Assembly: GCF_029392895.1 (NCBI RefSeq)
Contig: NZ_CP114200.1
Coordinates: 587,501-651,500 of the forward strand
Direction of reading: 5' to 3'
DNA from: Streptomyces sp. 71268
Lineage (GTDB): Bacteria > Actinomycetota > Actinomycetes > Streptomycetales > Streptomycetaceae
Length of the DNA: 64,000 nucleotides
In this document: positions 56,819 to 64,000 of the stretch, in pieces
How positions within the stretch are numbered: position 1 is the stretch's first letter
How the letters are laid out: each line of letters begins with the position of its first letter
Made by a program: the position numbers and the translations under genes
Notes under the pieces: model-generated
Seen by the model: the letters and a program-made list of their open reading frames with translations, nothing else
Databases searched by the model: none
What the model was told of the DNA's origin: nothing

Positions 56819-56847
56819 ACCATAGGGATGTAACGGGGGCCTCACAA
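56819..56847 (-). promoter_or_regulatory. promoter of the VOC gene
   Basis: Read leftward, TTGTGA (complement of 56842-56847), 17 bases, TATGGT (complement of 56819-56824). Each hexamer matches the vegetative consensus at four of six positions, giving a 5' leader of about 30 bases. Confidence 0.45.
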
Positions 56848-56938
56848 AAGGCACATTGGTGTGCGTAGAGCACACCGCTGCCCCTGTCCCCTACCCCTCA
56901 GAGTCACCCACTCTCCGCGAGCGCGAAGCGCGCCGCCC

Positions 56939-57358
56939 TCAGGGCCGGGACGCGGAGGAGGCGGTGGCGCCGGCGTGGGAACGGTTGGCGCGGATCTCGT
57001 CGTGGTGGTCGGCCACCCAGCCGATCAACTGCCTGACGATGCCGTACAGTCCGCCGCCGAGCGGGGCGAGCGCGTACTCGACGCGCGGTGGCACTTCCGC
57101 ATAGGCGGTACGGCTGACCAGTCCGTCCTCCGCGAGTTGGCGAAGGGTTCGGGTCAGCATGCGCTGGGAGATGCCCGGGATCTGGCGCTGCAGGTCCGTG
57201 TAGCGCATCGGGCCGCTCTCCAGGACGGCGATGACCAGCATGCTCCACTTGTCACCCACCCGGTCGAGCACCTGGCGGACGAACTCCATGTGCTCGACGG
57301 GGATGCTCGCGCACGGCCCGACCGAAGCCGCCATCCCCACATCCGCGCTGTCCCGCAT
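56939..57358 (-). CDS. HxlR-family transcriptional regulator
   Basis: The 139-residue protein is HxlR-type: FVRQVLDRVGDKWSMLVIAVLESGPMRYTDLQRQIPGISQRMLTRTLRQLAEDGLVSRTAYAEVPPRVEYALAPLGGGLYGIVRQLIGWVADHHDEI. HxlR proteins sense electrophiles or redox and control adjacent genes. The start at 57358 follows GGAAGGGG. It is followed in the same direction by a VOC enzyme gene, which it may regulate (inference). Confidence 0.9.
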   Translation of the reverse strand: MRDSADVGMAASVGPCASIPVEHMEFVRQVLDRVGDKWSMLVIAVLESGPMRYTDLQRQIPGISQRMLTRTLRQLAEDGLVSRTAYAEVPPRVEYALAPLGGGLYGIVRQLIGWVADHHDEIRANRSHAGATASSASRP

Positions 57359-57777
57359 AGCGCCCCTTCCTCTCTGTCGCACCCACCGATATGCCTCGTG
57401 CACGGCCTCCACACTGACCCACGATGGCGTTACGAACAATCAGTAGGAATCGAAGGTCAGGTTCAACGAGTTGTGATCTGGCCTGAGTTCGCCCCTCCCC
57501 TGGCGCGACCGGGCGCCGACACGACGTCAACCCGGGGCGGGCGCCCGGCGCACCTGACGCCGAAGTCACGGCCGCCGCCACGGGTAGGCCGGCCCGACGC
57601 GAACCCCTACCGCGTGATGCCGGACCCCCACGAACGCCGCGAATGCCGCGAGGCCGCCCGCGACGCCTCGCGCCCCCTGAACGGCGCGCGGTGGACAAGT
57701 AGTTGACGTGTCATATAGAAAGATGACGCGTCAACCAAACTGGTTCGTGCGCGCCCGCACTCCTGAAGGAGATCTCG
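57359..57777. other. divergent intergenic region between hxlR and isochorismatase genes
   Basis: This 419-base gap contains the promoter and MarR-type boxes of the isochorismatase gene (57692-57735). The rest, including the HxlR promoter, is not resolvable by eye. Confidence 0.45.
57692..57735 (+). promoter_or_regulatory. isochorismatase promoter with two MarR-type boxes
   Basis: TGGACA (57692-57697), 16 bases and TATAGA (57714-57719) form a promoter. TGACGTGTCA (57704-57713) and TGACGCGTCA (57724-57733) lie on either side of the -10, 20 bases apart, as part of a larger inverted repeat GTTGACGYGTCAT. A third copy precedes the MarR gene. A good ribosome-binding site (GAAGGAG) precedes the ATG at 57778. 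Confidence 0.7.
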
Positions 57778-58443
57778 ATGAGCACGCCCCCGAAGGCCGG
57801 CCTCGAAGCCCTGCTGACCCCCGAGGAGAGCGTCCTGGTGCTGATCGACCACCAGCCGTACCAGTTCGCGAACCTGCACAGCCACGAGCCGATGATGGTC
57901 ACCAACAACGTCGTGGGCCTGGCCAAGGCCGCCAAGGGCTACGGCGTCCCCACGATCCTGACCACGGTCGTGGAGGAGCGCGGGGGCCTGCTGATCCAGG
58001 CGCTCCAGGACGTCTTTCCGGACCAGAAGCCGATCAACAGGACGCTCATCAACACCTGGGAGGACCAGGTCGTGGTGGACGCCGTGAAGGCCACCGGACG
58101 CAGGAAGCTGATCATCGCCGGCCTGTGGACGGAGGTCTGCGTGGCCATGCCCGCCATCCAGGCGGCGGGGGAAGGGTTCCATGTCCACGTCGTCACCGAC
58201 GCGTCCGGTGGCGTGTCGGCCGAGGCTCACGACATGGCGGTACGGCGCATGACCCAGGCCGGGGTCGTGCCGATCACCTGGCTGGCCGTGATGTCCGAGT
58301 GGCAGCGCGACTGGGCCCGGACGGACCGCGTCACGCCGGAGGACCAGATGGCCGTCCTGGAGCACGCGGGCGCCACCGGGGTCGCGACGGTCTGGGAGCA
58401 GCAGCTCCTGAACACCCCGGTCGCCGAGACGGCCGCGGCGTAA
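57778..58443 (+). CDS. isochorismatase-family hydrolase, YcaC-like
   Basis: The 221-residue protein is a cysteine hydrolase of the isochorismatase superfamily with the YcaC pattern: VLVLIDHQPYQFANL (Asp24), NRTLINTWED, KLIIAGLWTEVCVAMPA (Cys121, cis-peptide region) and VVTDASGGVSAEAHDMAVRRMTQAG, followed by VMSEWQRDWAR. Members hydrolyse amides or act on small nitrogen compounds; YcaC's own substrate is uncertain. It is followed by a MarR gene and its promoter carries MarR-type boxes, so it is probably MarR-controlled. Confidence 0.92.
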   Translation: MSTPPKAGLEALLTPEESVLVLIDHQPYQFANLHSHEPMMVTNNVVGLAKAAKGYGVPTILTTVVEERGGLLIQALQDVFPDQKPINRTLINTWEDQVVVDAVKATGRRKLIIAGLWTEVCVAMPAIQAAGEGFHVHVVTDASGGVSAEAHDMAVRRMTQAGVVPITWLAVMSEWQRDWARTDRVTPEDQMAVLEHAGATGVATVWEQQLLNTPVAETAAA

Positions 58444-58595
58444 CGGCACGGGAGCCGGGGGCGGTCTCGGTACGGAGCGCCGCCCCCGGCCCCGCCCGGC
58501 ACGCGACCGTCCCAGCCGTCCCCGCCGCCAGCCGTCGCGCCCCGGGGCGCTCCCGGGGCGCGACGTAACGGTGGCTCGCACCCCCGGCCGGCCCG

Positions 58596-58622
58596 ATGAC
58601 GCGTCAACCACTTCACTACACT
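58596..58622 (+). promoter_or_regulatory. MarR-gene promoter with MarR-type box, possibly leaderless
   Basis: ATGACGCGTCAAC (58596-58608) repeats the isochorismatase-promoter box. TACACT (58617-58622) can serve as the -10, placing transcription start at or near the GTG 58630. No ribosome-binding site precedes this GTG, consistent with a leaderless message and autoregulation. Confidence 0.6.
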
Positions 58623-58629
58623 CGCCCTC

Positions 58630-59094
58630 GTGGCTGACGGGGTGAACTGGCTGACGGCGGAGGAGCAGCACGCGTGGCGCAGCTTCGTCCGCCTGCACGA
58701 GCGGCTCATCGGCCGCCTGGCACATCTGCTCCAGACGGAATCCCGTCTGTCGGCGACGGACTACGCGGTCCTGGTCAACCTGACGGACGTGCCAGACGGC
58801 CGTCGGCAGTACCAGGACCTCGCGCGGGCGCTGGAGTGGGAGAAGAGCCGGATGTCCCACCACATCACGCGCATGATCGGGCGCGGGCTGGTAGCACGCG
58901 AGGAGTCCCCGGACGACGGCCGGGCCGCCTACGCGGTGATCACGGAGGCGGGACGCGAGGCCATCGCGGCGGCGGCCCCCCTGCACGTACAGGCCGTCCG
59001 GTCCCTCTTCCTGGACCACCTCACCCCGGCGGAACTCCGCACCCTGGCTGAGATCTCCGTCCGCGTCGTGGAGAAGCTGGACGAGGACGCCTGA
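58630..59094 (+). CDS. MarR-family transcriptional regulator
   Basis: The 154-residue protein has the MarR winged helix: SRLSATDYAVLVNLTDVPDGRRQYQDLARALEWEKSRMSHHITRMIGRGLVAREESPDDGRAAYAVITEAGREAIAAAAPLHVQAVRSLFLDHLTPAELRTLAEI. The GTG start at 58630 has no Shine-Dalgarno sequence. It probably binds TGACRYGTCA sites at 57704, 57724 and 58597, repressing itself and the isochorismatase gene. The ligand is unknown. Confidence 0.92.
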   Translation: MADGVNWLTAEEQHAWRSFVRLHERLIGRLAHLLQTESRLSATDYAVLVNLTDVPDGRRQYQDLARALEWEKSRMSHHITRMIGRGLVAREESPDDGRAAYAVITEAGREAIAAAAPLHVQAVRSLFLDHLTPAELRTLAEISVRVVEKLDEDA

Positions 59095-59177
59095 ACGGGG
59101 CGCGCCAGCGCGCCCGGGTCCGGCCGCGGCTGGGCGCTGTGGCCGCGTTGCGAACCACGAGGGCGTTCGGGGGTGGG

Positions 59178-60566
59178 TCACCGCTTCGAGGCCAGGAGCC
59201 GTAGCAGGGAGCACTCGGCGAGGGTCATGGCCGCCAGTTCGTCGATGTCGACGCTCTCGGGTGAGGAGTGGATGTTGCACAGCGGCTCCTCGCAGCCGAT
59301 CAGGAGCACCGTCGCCTTGGGGTTGATCTGCTGGAGCTCGGTGACCAGCGGGATCGTACCCCCGTCCCCGACGTACACGGTCTCCTTGCCGGGGTACGCC
59401 TTCTCCATGGCTTTCCTGGCCACCGTGTAGCCGGGCTGGGTGGTGTCCGCCTGGAATCCCGCACCGGAGTCCGCCCTCTCGACCGTGACCTCGGCGTTCC
59501 AGGGGTTCAGCTCGGGCCGCTCGATGAACCGCTCCAGTTTCGCGATGGCGTCCTCCGGATCCTGCGACGGAGCGATGCGCAAGCTGACCCGTGCGCTCGC
59601 CGTATCGGTGAGCTGGTTGACGGGCTTGGCGTACGGTCGCGGGCCGCTGAGGCCGGTGACGTTGACGGATGGTCGGACGTAGAGCCGGCTGCCGAGGGTG
59701 TCGCTGCCGATGAGCTTCACCTGCGGCAGGATGCCCGCCTCGGCGCGGAAGGCGGCTTCGTCGGATTCCTCGCCGCTCCAGTGGTCGCGCACCAGGCCCG
59801 GTATCGCGACATCGCCCTTGTCGTCGAGGAGGGCCCAGAGGATGCGCGTCAGCGCCATGAAGGCGTCCGGTGGCGGACCGCCGTACACGCCGCTGTGCTT
59901 GGGCTTTCTCAGCGTGCTCACAGTGACGTCCACGGCCACCACGCCGCGCAGGCTGGTGGTGAGGGTCGGTTCGCCGAGTTTGTAGTTGCCGGTGTCGGCG
60001 ATGACGATGACGTCTGCCGTGAACAGATCCTTGTTCTTACGCACGTACCCTTCGAGGGTGTCGCCGGACTCCTCTTCGCCCTCCAGAACGATCTTCAGCG
60101 GGACCGGTGGCTTGCCCTTGAAGGCGCGGAGCGCACCGAGGTGCATCATGACCCCCGACTTGTCGTCAGCCGCTCCCCGGCCCCGCACCCGCTTCTTGTC
60201 GTCGACGAGCTTCGGGTCCCATGCCTCTTCCCACCCGCCGTCGTCCACCACGTCGTAGTGGGCGTACAGCAGCACCGTGGGCGTCCCTGCGGGGACCTCG
60301 TCGGGTCCGCACGTGGCGTAGACCAACGGCGCGTTCTTGGTGGGGTCGCCGATGCACTTCTGCTCGACGTGTTCGGGTTTGACGCCCGCGCCCGTCAGCT
60401 TCTTCTGGCACCAGTTCGCGGCGTCCTTCACCGGTCTCAGGTCCTTCTCGTCGTAGACCGACCGGATCCTGATGAAGTCCATCAGGTCCGCGACCGCGCT
60501 GTCGCTCAACTTGCCTATAGCGTCGACCAGTTCATCGCTGTCGACCAGTTCATCGCTGGTAGTCAT
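59178..60566 (-). CDS. M20-family (carnosinase-like) dipeptidase
   Basis: The 462-residue protein is a di-zinc M20 peptidase: VLLYAHYDVVDDGG (zinc His, Asp), RVRGRGAADDKSGVMMHLGALRAFKG (bridging Asp), KIVLEGEEESGD (catalytic Glu), VIADTGNYKLGEPTLTTSLRG and CEEPLCNIHSSPESVDIDELAAMTLAEC (zinc His near the end). Overall it resembles carnosinase/PepV-like dipeptidases. The ATG at 60566 is preceded by AAGGAGCAGGAG. A perfect 18-bp tandem duplication near the start encodes SDELVDSDELVD. It lies 73 bases downstream of a phosphatidylserine-decarboxylase-like gene in the same direction, likely an operon. Confidence 0.9.
   Translation of the reverse strand: MTTSDELVDSDELVDAIGKLSDSAVADLMDFIRIRSVYDEKDLRPVKDAANWCQKKLTGAGVKPEHVEQKCIGDPTKNAPLVYATCGPDEVPAGTPTVLLYAHYDVVDDGGWEEAWDPKLVDDKKRVRGRGAADDKSGVMMHLGALRAFKGKPPVPLKIVLEGEEESGDTLEGYVRKNKDLFTADVIVIADTGNYKLGEPTLTTSLRGVVAVDVTVSTLRKPKHSGVYGGPPPDAFMALTRILWALLDDKGDVAIPGLVRDHWSGEESDEAAFRAEAGILPQVKLIGSDTLGSRLYVRPSVNVTGLSGPRPYAKPVNQLTDTASARVSLRIAPSQDPEDAIAKLERFIERPELNPWNAEVTVERADSGAGFQADTTQPGYTVARKAMEKAYPGKETVYVGDGGTIPLVTELQQINPKATVLLIGCEEPLCNIHSSPESVDIDELAAMTLAECSLLRLLASKR
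60522..60557. repeat. perfect 18-bp tandem duplication inside the dipeptidase gene
   Basis: Two identical 18-mers (60522-60539 and 60540-60557) duplicate SDELVD at the N-terminus of the dipeptidase. The duplication keeps frame and looks recent. Confidence 0.9.
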
Positions 60567-60639
60567 GTCTCCTGCTCCTTGGGACCAGGGGGGGTGGGCC
60601 ACGGCAGCCGTGGTTGCGAGGCGAGCCGTCAGGCGCGGG

Positions 60640-61908
60640 TCACGTCCTCAGTTTCGCGAGTGGGGCGTTGACGAGGACGTTGGACTTCCCGGGGAACTCC
60701 GTGGGAACGAAGTCCAGGTTCACGCCTGGTTTGAAGACCAGGCAGTGAGTGGAGCCGCCGTAGTGGAACGAGCCGAGCCCGTCACCGCGCTTGACCTGCT
60801 GGCCGGCCTTCACGGTGACCTCGCAGGAGGAGACCTCGGCCATACCGATGGCGATGAAGGCCATCAGGCCGACAGCCGGTCGCGTGGCCTCGATGTAGAC
60901 CACCGCGCGGGCGGCGAGGTGAGCGATGTACCCCTGTGACAGGTCGGGGGCGGCGACGTCACACAGGGCGGCCGGGGTCTGGGAGTAGTACGTGCCGGGG
61001 ATGTTGCGGACGGCCTTGACCGTACCGTCGACCGGGCTGTGCCAGCGGTGGTAGTTGAGGGCGCTGAGAAACGCCTGGTAAACGGTGCCTCCGACGAAGT
61101 CCTCGGGCGTCGGTTCGGCCGCGCCCTTGTTCGCGGAGTCGAGCAGGTACGCGAGGGCGTACGGCTGCCCCTTGAGCCAGAACGTGTCCCGCAACTGAAC
61201 CTTGCGGGCCAGTCGGTAGGGGACGGACTCGGCTGCGCTCGTGACGGTGTTCTGGTCCGTGGCGACGGGGCGCACGCCGGGCTTGAGTCCGCGCGTGAAG
61301 AAGTCGTCCCACGACGTGAAACCGTAATGTGGGGTGTCGGGGTCGCACACGAAGGTCTTGGCGAAGCCGGGCATCGCGTCGAGCGCTTCCTTGCTGAACC
61401 AGTGGTTCTTCTCCGCGTCGAGCACATAGGTCGACGCGGAGCTCTTCAGGTACACGCACCACTCATCGAGCATGTCCTTGAGTGCCTTGTTGACGTCGCT
61501 GTCGAGGAACGCGGCGAAACCAGCCTGGGTACCCATCGCCCAGTTGAGGATCGCGTTGATCGGGAAGCCGACGAGTTGGGTCCCGTTGAACTCGGGGGCG
61601 CTCTCGATGGCGTCGTCGAACAGCAGGAGCAGTTGGTCCACCGTTGTGACCTGTGGCGAGCCGGTCGGTGTCTCGCGGTGGGACAACTGCCACAGCATGT
61701 CGTGGAAGAGCATGTGGATCTTCGGGTCTCTGTCGATCAGGTCACGGAGGGCGGCGACGGAGGGCTTGAGGTCCTCCAGCCTGCTCAGTCGGGCGTCCTC
61801 CGCGATCCTCGCGATTCGTTCGTCCAGCCAGTCCCGCAGGAGACCTTGATCCGACGGAAGCCAACCGCCCTCGCGCACGGTGGAGTAGAGCTCCATGATG
61901 TCCCTCAC
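60640..61908 (-). CDS. phosphatidylserine decarboxylase-related protein (pyruvoyl type)
   Basis: The 422-residue protein has an N-terminal PSDC-type helical region (about 30-170) and a pyruvoyl-dependent decarboxylase core: GFTSWDDFFTRGLKPGVRPV, ALNYHRWHSPVDGTVKAV (active-site His), and the self-cleavage motif YGGSTHCLVF with Ser386 expected to become the pyruvoyl group. The extra N-terminal domain and the length put it with the soluble PSD-like branch that includes fungal L-tryptophan decarboxylase PsiD, not with membrane lipid PSDs; substrate is thus uncertain. A GTG at 61908 or ATG at 61896 could be the start. It is 73 bases upstream of the M20 dipeptidase gene. Confidence 0.85.
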   Translation of the reverse strand: MRDIMELYSTVREGGWLPSDQGLLRDWLDERIARIAEDARLSRLEDLKPSVAALRDLIDRDPKIHMLFHDMLWQLSHRETPTGSPQVTTVDQLLLLFDDAIESAPEFNGTQLVGFPINAILNWAMGTQAGFAAFLDSDVNKALKDMLDEWCVYLKSSASTYVLDAEKNHWFSKEALDAMPGFAKTFVCDPDTPHYGFTSWDDFFTRGLKPGVRPVATDQNTVTSAAESVPYRLARKVQLRDTFWLKGQPYALAYLLDSANKGAAEPTPEDFVGGTVYQAFLSALNYHRWHSPVDGTVKAVRNIPGTYYSQTPAALCDVAAPDLSQGYIAHLAARAVVYIEATRPAVGLMAFIAIGMAEVSSCEVTVKAGQQVKRGDGLGSFHYGGSTHCLVFKPGVNLDFVPTEFPGKSNVLVNAPLAKLRT

Positions 61909-62556
61909 CTGTGGGTGTCTCGTCTCGCCCGGACGGACCTCGCGCCATCAGGGCGACCGTGGGCCACGGTCCCGGCCCGCGTCCGGGGGGCGCGGCGTGC
62001 GGGCAAGCCCTGTCGCTCTCACCGTAGGCACCGGTGTCGGCGGGCACGAACGCTCGTCCGCTGGGGTGACAGGACGGCGGAGCACGCTCGCCAGCGGGGC
62101 CCGGGCAGCCATCACCCTGCGTTACGGGAACACCCTGCGGCCCGGTCTGAGCCGTTGGCGCACCCGCTCGGCGGTCGCCGTCGTCCGTCACTACCAGTAG
62201 CGCCAGTCACCCTACGAATTCGCCACGGCGCTCACTCGGGTGGAGTAGCGCCCGAAGCTCCGGCGGTCGGTCGGCTCTCGCCGCTCGTTTGCCTCGCTCG
62301 GCGACACCAGGCGGGCGCTGCCAGAGACGCCTGTCGATCCGGGGCGTGGCTTCCTCCGCCAGCGTCCAGCCGTTCTTTCGCTTAAGTCCCTTATCGCCAC
62401 GGGCGCATCGCGTGATGCTCGCTTGCGCGTACTGCGCATGTCGCTAATATTTAGCCGCCGACAAATATTGTTGGGCGCAGGAGGCACCCGCTCTTCCGCA
62501 CCTACTCGACTCCGACTCGTGACGGTGTGCTGGGCGTCGCACGTGAGGAGCATCTG
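61909..62556. other. divergent intergenic region with AT-rich inverted repeat
   Basis: This 648-base gap separates the leftward PSD-like gene from the rightward rsbR gene. It contains the inverted repeat AATATTT-N10-AAATATT (62446-62469), very AT-rich for this genome, 88 bases before rsbR. No gene is supported. Confidence 0.45.
62446..62469. promoter_or_regulatory. inverted repeat AATATTT-N10-AAATATT upstream of rsbR
   Basis: Perfect seven-base arms at 62446-62452 and 62463-62469 flank a 10-base GC-rich spacer. Such an AT-rich element stands out in this DNA and may be an operator or upstream promoter element for the stressosome operon. Confidence 0.5.
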
Positions 62557-63435
62557 GTGAGTAGTAGTGAGACCGCTACGCGAGAGCGCGTGAGTAACGC
62601 ACTCAACGAGCGTGCCGACAAGATCGCCGACCGGTGGGTGCAGCTGCAACTGCAGCGTAGCGAGGCTGGTTCCGGGATCAGTGAAGCGGAGTTGCATGAG
62701 GAGGCGGACGCCGTGGTCGCCGCCCTCTCGGCGAGTCTGGCGGGCGGTCTGCCGGTGGAGCGCGTGGTGACGGCGCATCCCGAGTTGCACCGCGCGATCA
62801 CCGAGCTCTCGCTGCGCCGCGCGCGGGGTGGGGCCTCACCCACCGACACGTCCCTCGCGGTCCTCACCCTCAAGGAAGCCCTGCTGGAGTCCGTGCAGGA
62901 GTCCGTGCGGGCCGCTGACGAAGCGCTCGCCGTCGCGCTGCTGATCAACAGGCTGCTGGACGCCGCTGGCGCACTCTCGTTCAACACCTACGTCGAGGGC
63001 CGGGAGGAGATCATCGGGCGGCAGAGCCGGCAGTTGCTGGAGCTGTCGACTCCCGTGGTGCGTCTGTGGCGTCACGTGCTCGCCGTACCGCTGATCGGGA
63101 CCCTCGACACCGCACGCACCCAGGTGGTCATGGAGAACCTGCTGCAGGGCATCCAGGATCACGAAGCGCTCGTCGCGATCATCGACATCACCGCTGTTCC
63201 CACGGTGGACACGGCCGTCGCGCAGCACCTGATGCAGACGGTCAACGCGGTACGGCTGATGGGCGCCGACTGCGTTATCAGCGGGATCCGGCCCCCCATC
63301 GCGGTGACCATCGCCCAGCTCGGTATCGATCTCTCCTCCATCCTCACCCGGTCCACCCTCGCCGATGCCCTGTCCGTCGCCATCAAGATCACCGAAGGTG
63401 ATCAGCTGAAGGCCGAATCATCGGCAGTGCGATGA
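62557..63435 (+). CDS. RsbR-type stressosome scaffold protein (RsbRD domain + STAS)
   Basis: The 292-residue protein has an N-terminal RsbRD-type helical domain (about 5-140: RVSNALNERADKIADRWVQLQLQRS... ) and a C-terminal STAS domain (about 170-285) with the phosphorylatable Thr in DITAVPTVDTAVAQHLM. It forms the stressosome with RsbS and releases RsbT on stress. The GTG start at 62557 is preceded by GAGGAG. It overlaps rsbS by four bases (ATGA), heading an rsbR-rsbS-rsbT operon that runs off the right edge. Confidence 0.93.
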   Translation: MSSSETATRERVSNALNERADKIADRWVQLQLQRSEAGSGISEAELHEEADAVVAALSASLAGGLPVERVVTAHPELHRAITELSLRRARGGASPTDTSLAVLTLKEALLESVQESVRAADEALAVALLINRLLDAAGALSFNTYVEGREEIIGRQSRQLLELSTPVVRLWRHVLAVPLIGTLDTARTQVVMENLLQGIQDHEALVAIIDITAVPTVDTAVAQHLMQTVNAVRLMGADCVISGIRPPIAVTIAQLGIDLSSILTRSTLADALSVAIKITEGDQLKAESSAVR

Positions 63436-63842
63436 ACGCCCGGCCCGTGGCGGGTGTGCCCATACTGCGGCTGGGCAACGTGCTGGTCACCGGGCTCCTC
63501 GACGAACTCGACGATAAGGCCGCCCTGGCCTTCACCGACGAACTCACCCAGCGCATCGCGGCGGAGGACGCGAGCGGTGTCCTCATCGACATCTCCCGAC
63601 TGGAGATCATCGACTCCTTCGTAGCCCGCACCCTCATGGAGCTCACCACCATGGCCAGGCTTCTCGGAGCCCGGGTCATCGTGGCGGGCATGCTGCCTCC
63701 GGTGGCGATCACCCTGGTGGAACTGGGTCTGCACCTGGACGGGGTCGAGACCGCGCTCAACGCCGAACGGGGCATGGCTTTGCTCGGATGGCAACAAAAC
63801 CGCCAGCTCCCCGAGGGGGCACCCAGTGCTGCGTTCCACTGA
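63432..63842 (+). CDS. rsbS: stressosome antagonist RsbS (STAS)
   Basis: The 136-residue STAS-domain protein carries the phosphorylatable Ser in IDISRLEIIDSFVARTLMELTTMARLLGARVIVAGMLPPVAITLVELGLHLDGVETALNAERGMALL, typical of RsbS. Its ATG overlaps the rsbR stop, and rsbT begins 17 bases before its own stop. RsbS holds RsbT in the stressosome until phosphorylated. Confidence 0.94.
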   Translation: MNARPVAGVPILRLGNVLVTGLLDELDDKAALAFTDELTQRIAAEDASGVLIDISRLEIIDSFVARTLMELTTMARLLGARVIVAGMLPPVAITLVELGLHLDGVETALNAERGMALLGWQQNRQLPEGAPSAAFH

Positions 63843-64000
63843 ACAGTCCCCTTCCTCCGAAACCGCCCCCCGCCTCGATCCACGGGCGGGTGAGCCGAAC
63901 TCATACCCGGTGCGTACGGAGGAGGACCTGCTGACGGCCCGTCACGCCGTCCGCGCGGCCACCCTGGCCCTCGGATTCGGCATCGTCGACCAGACCCGCA
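63826..64000 (+). CDS. rsbT: anti-sigma regulatory kinase RsbT, N-terminal part, cut by right edge
   Basis: The frame starts at GTG 63826, six to seven bases after CGAGGGGG, and overlaps the rsbS end by 17 bases. The last visible residues (VRTEEDLLTARHAVRAATLALGFGIVDQTR) match the start of the RsbT HATPase domain. The gene continues beyond the window. An extension of about 25 residues precedes the usual RsbT start. Confidence 0.9.
   Translation, partial: MLRSTEQSPSSETAPRLDPRAGEPNSYPVRTEEDLLTARHAVRAATLALGFGIVDQTR

Noticed and set aside
62050..62200. Short plus-strand stretch whose translation (LRYGNTLRPGLSRWRTRS) faintly recalls the start of IS200/IS605 TnpB proteins
   Set aside because: Too short and too diverged; no inverted repeats, target duplication or other transposase fragment nearby.
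62212..62790. Leftward frame of 192 codons overlapping the start of rsbR
   Set aside because: It covers the rsbR start on the opposite strand, encodes Arg/Ser-rich sequence with no motif, and conflicts with the well-supported rsbR gene.

Overview
The window is high-GC actinobacterial DNA and almost certainly chromosomal sequence from Streptomyces or a close streptomycete relative. The signs are third-codon-position GC bias, many GTG starts (one TTG), a complete conservon (cvnABCD), an NsdA/NsdB-type regulator, a DUF397 protein, Ser/Thr kinases with extra domains, and F420-type oxidoreductases. I found no rRNA or tRNA genes, CRISPR array, complete insertion sequence, prophage or origin. About 50 protein-coding genes are supported, two of them cut by the window edges.

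Layout: 1-8 kb carries a truncated gene, acetoacetyl-CoA synthetase, a GH31 glycosidase, a VanX-type dipeptidase, a DUF962 protein and a GlpF-type channel. 8-13 kb is a cvnABCD conservon read leftward plus a small membrane protein. 13-21 kb is a leftward three-gene condensin-like operon of the MukF-MukE-MukB / Mks (Wadjet JetABC) type. No JetD/MksG nuclease gene lies beside it, and the Walker B motif of the ATPase lacks the usual glutamate. 21-34 kb is a 5-oxoproline (pyroglutamate) region: pyroglutamyl peptidase, a DUF979/DUF969 membrane pair, a GntR/FCD regulator, pxpABC, then a carotenoid-oxygenase/PadR pair, then a second, ATP-dependent 5-oxoprolinase of the fused HyuA-HyuB type.

34-49 kb holds two overlapping GT4 glycosyltransferases, a HEAT-like repeat protein, a PAS-PP2C (SpoIIE-type) phosphatase, an NsdA/B-like regulator, an APH-fold protein with an altered catalytic motif, a secreted amidase, and small conserved genes including a secreted chorismate mutase overlapping a deazaflavin oxidoreductase gene. 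49-57 kb has a TPR Ser/Thr kinase, an unlisted-size 48-residue basic protein, an AraC regulator, a PPOX-fold protein, and a membrane Ser/Thr kinase whose outer domain is a four-repeat hemopexin-like propeller. 57-64 kb has HxlR/VOC, isochorismatase-fold/MarR and M20 peptidase/PSD-like decarboxylase pairs, and ends in a stressosome rsbR-rsbS-rsbT operon cut by the right edge.

The clearest regulatory result is a near-identical 25-bp element at two sites flanking the GntR/FCD gene. It lies over equivalent -35/spacer regions of the leftward DUF969-DUF979 promoter and the rightward pxpABC promoter, which suggests one regulon for uptake and hydrolysis of 5-oxoproline. A similar case is made by three copies of TGACRYGTCA around the isochorismatase and MarR genes. 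Functions are inferred from protein motifs read by eye; no database search was possible.
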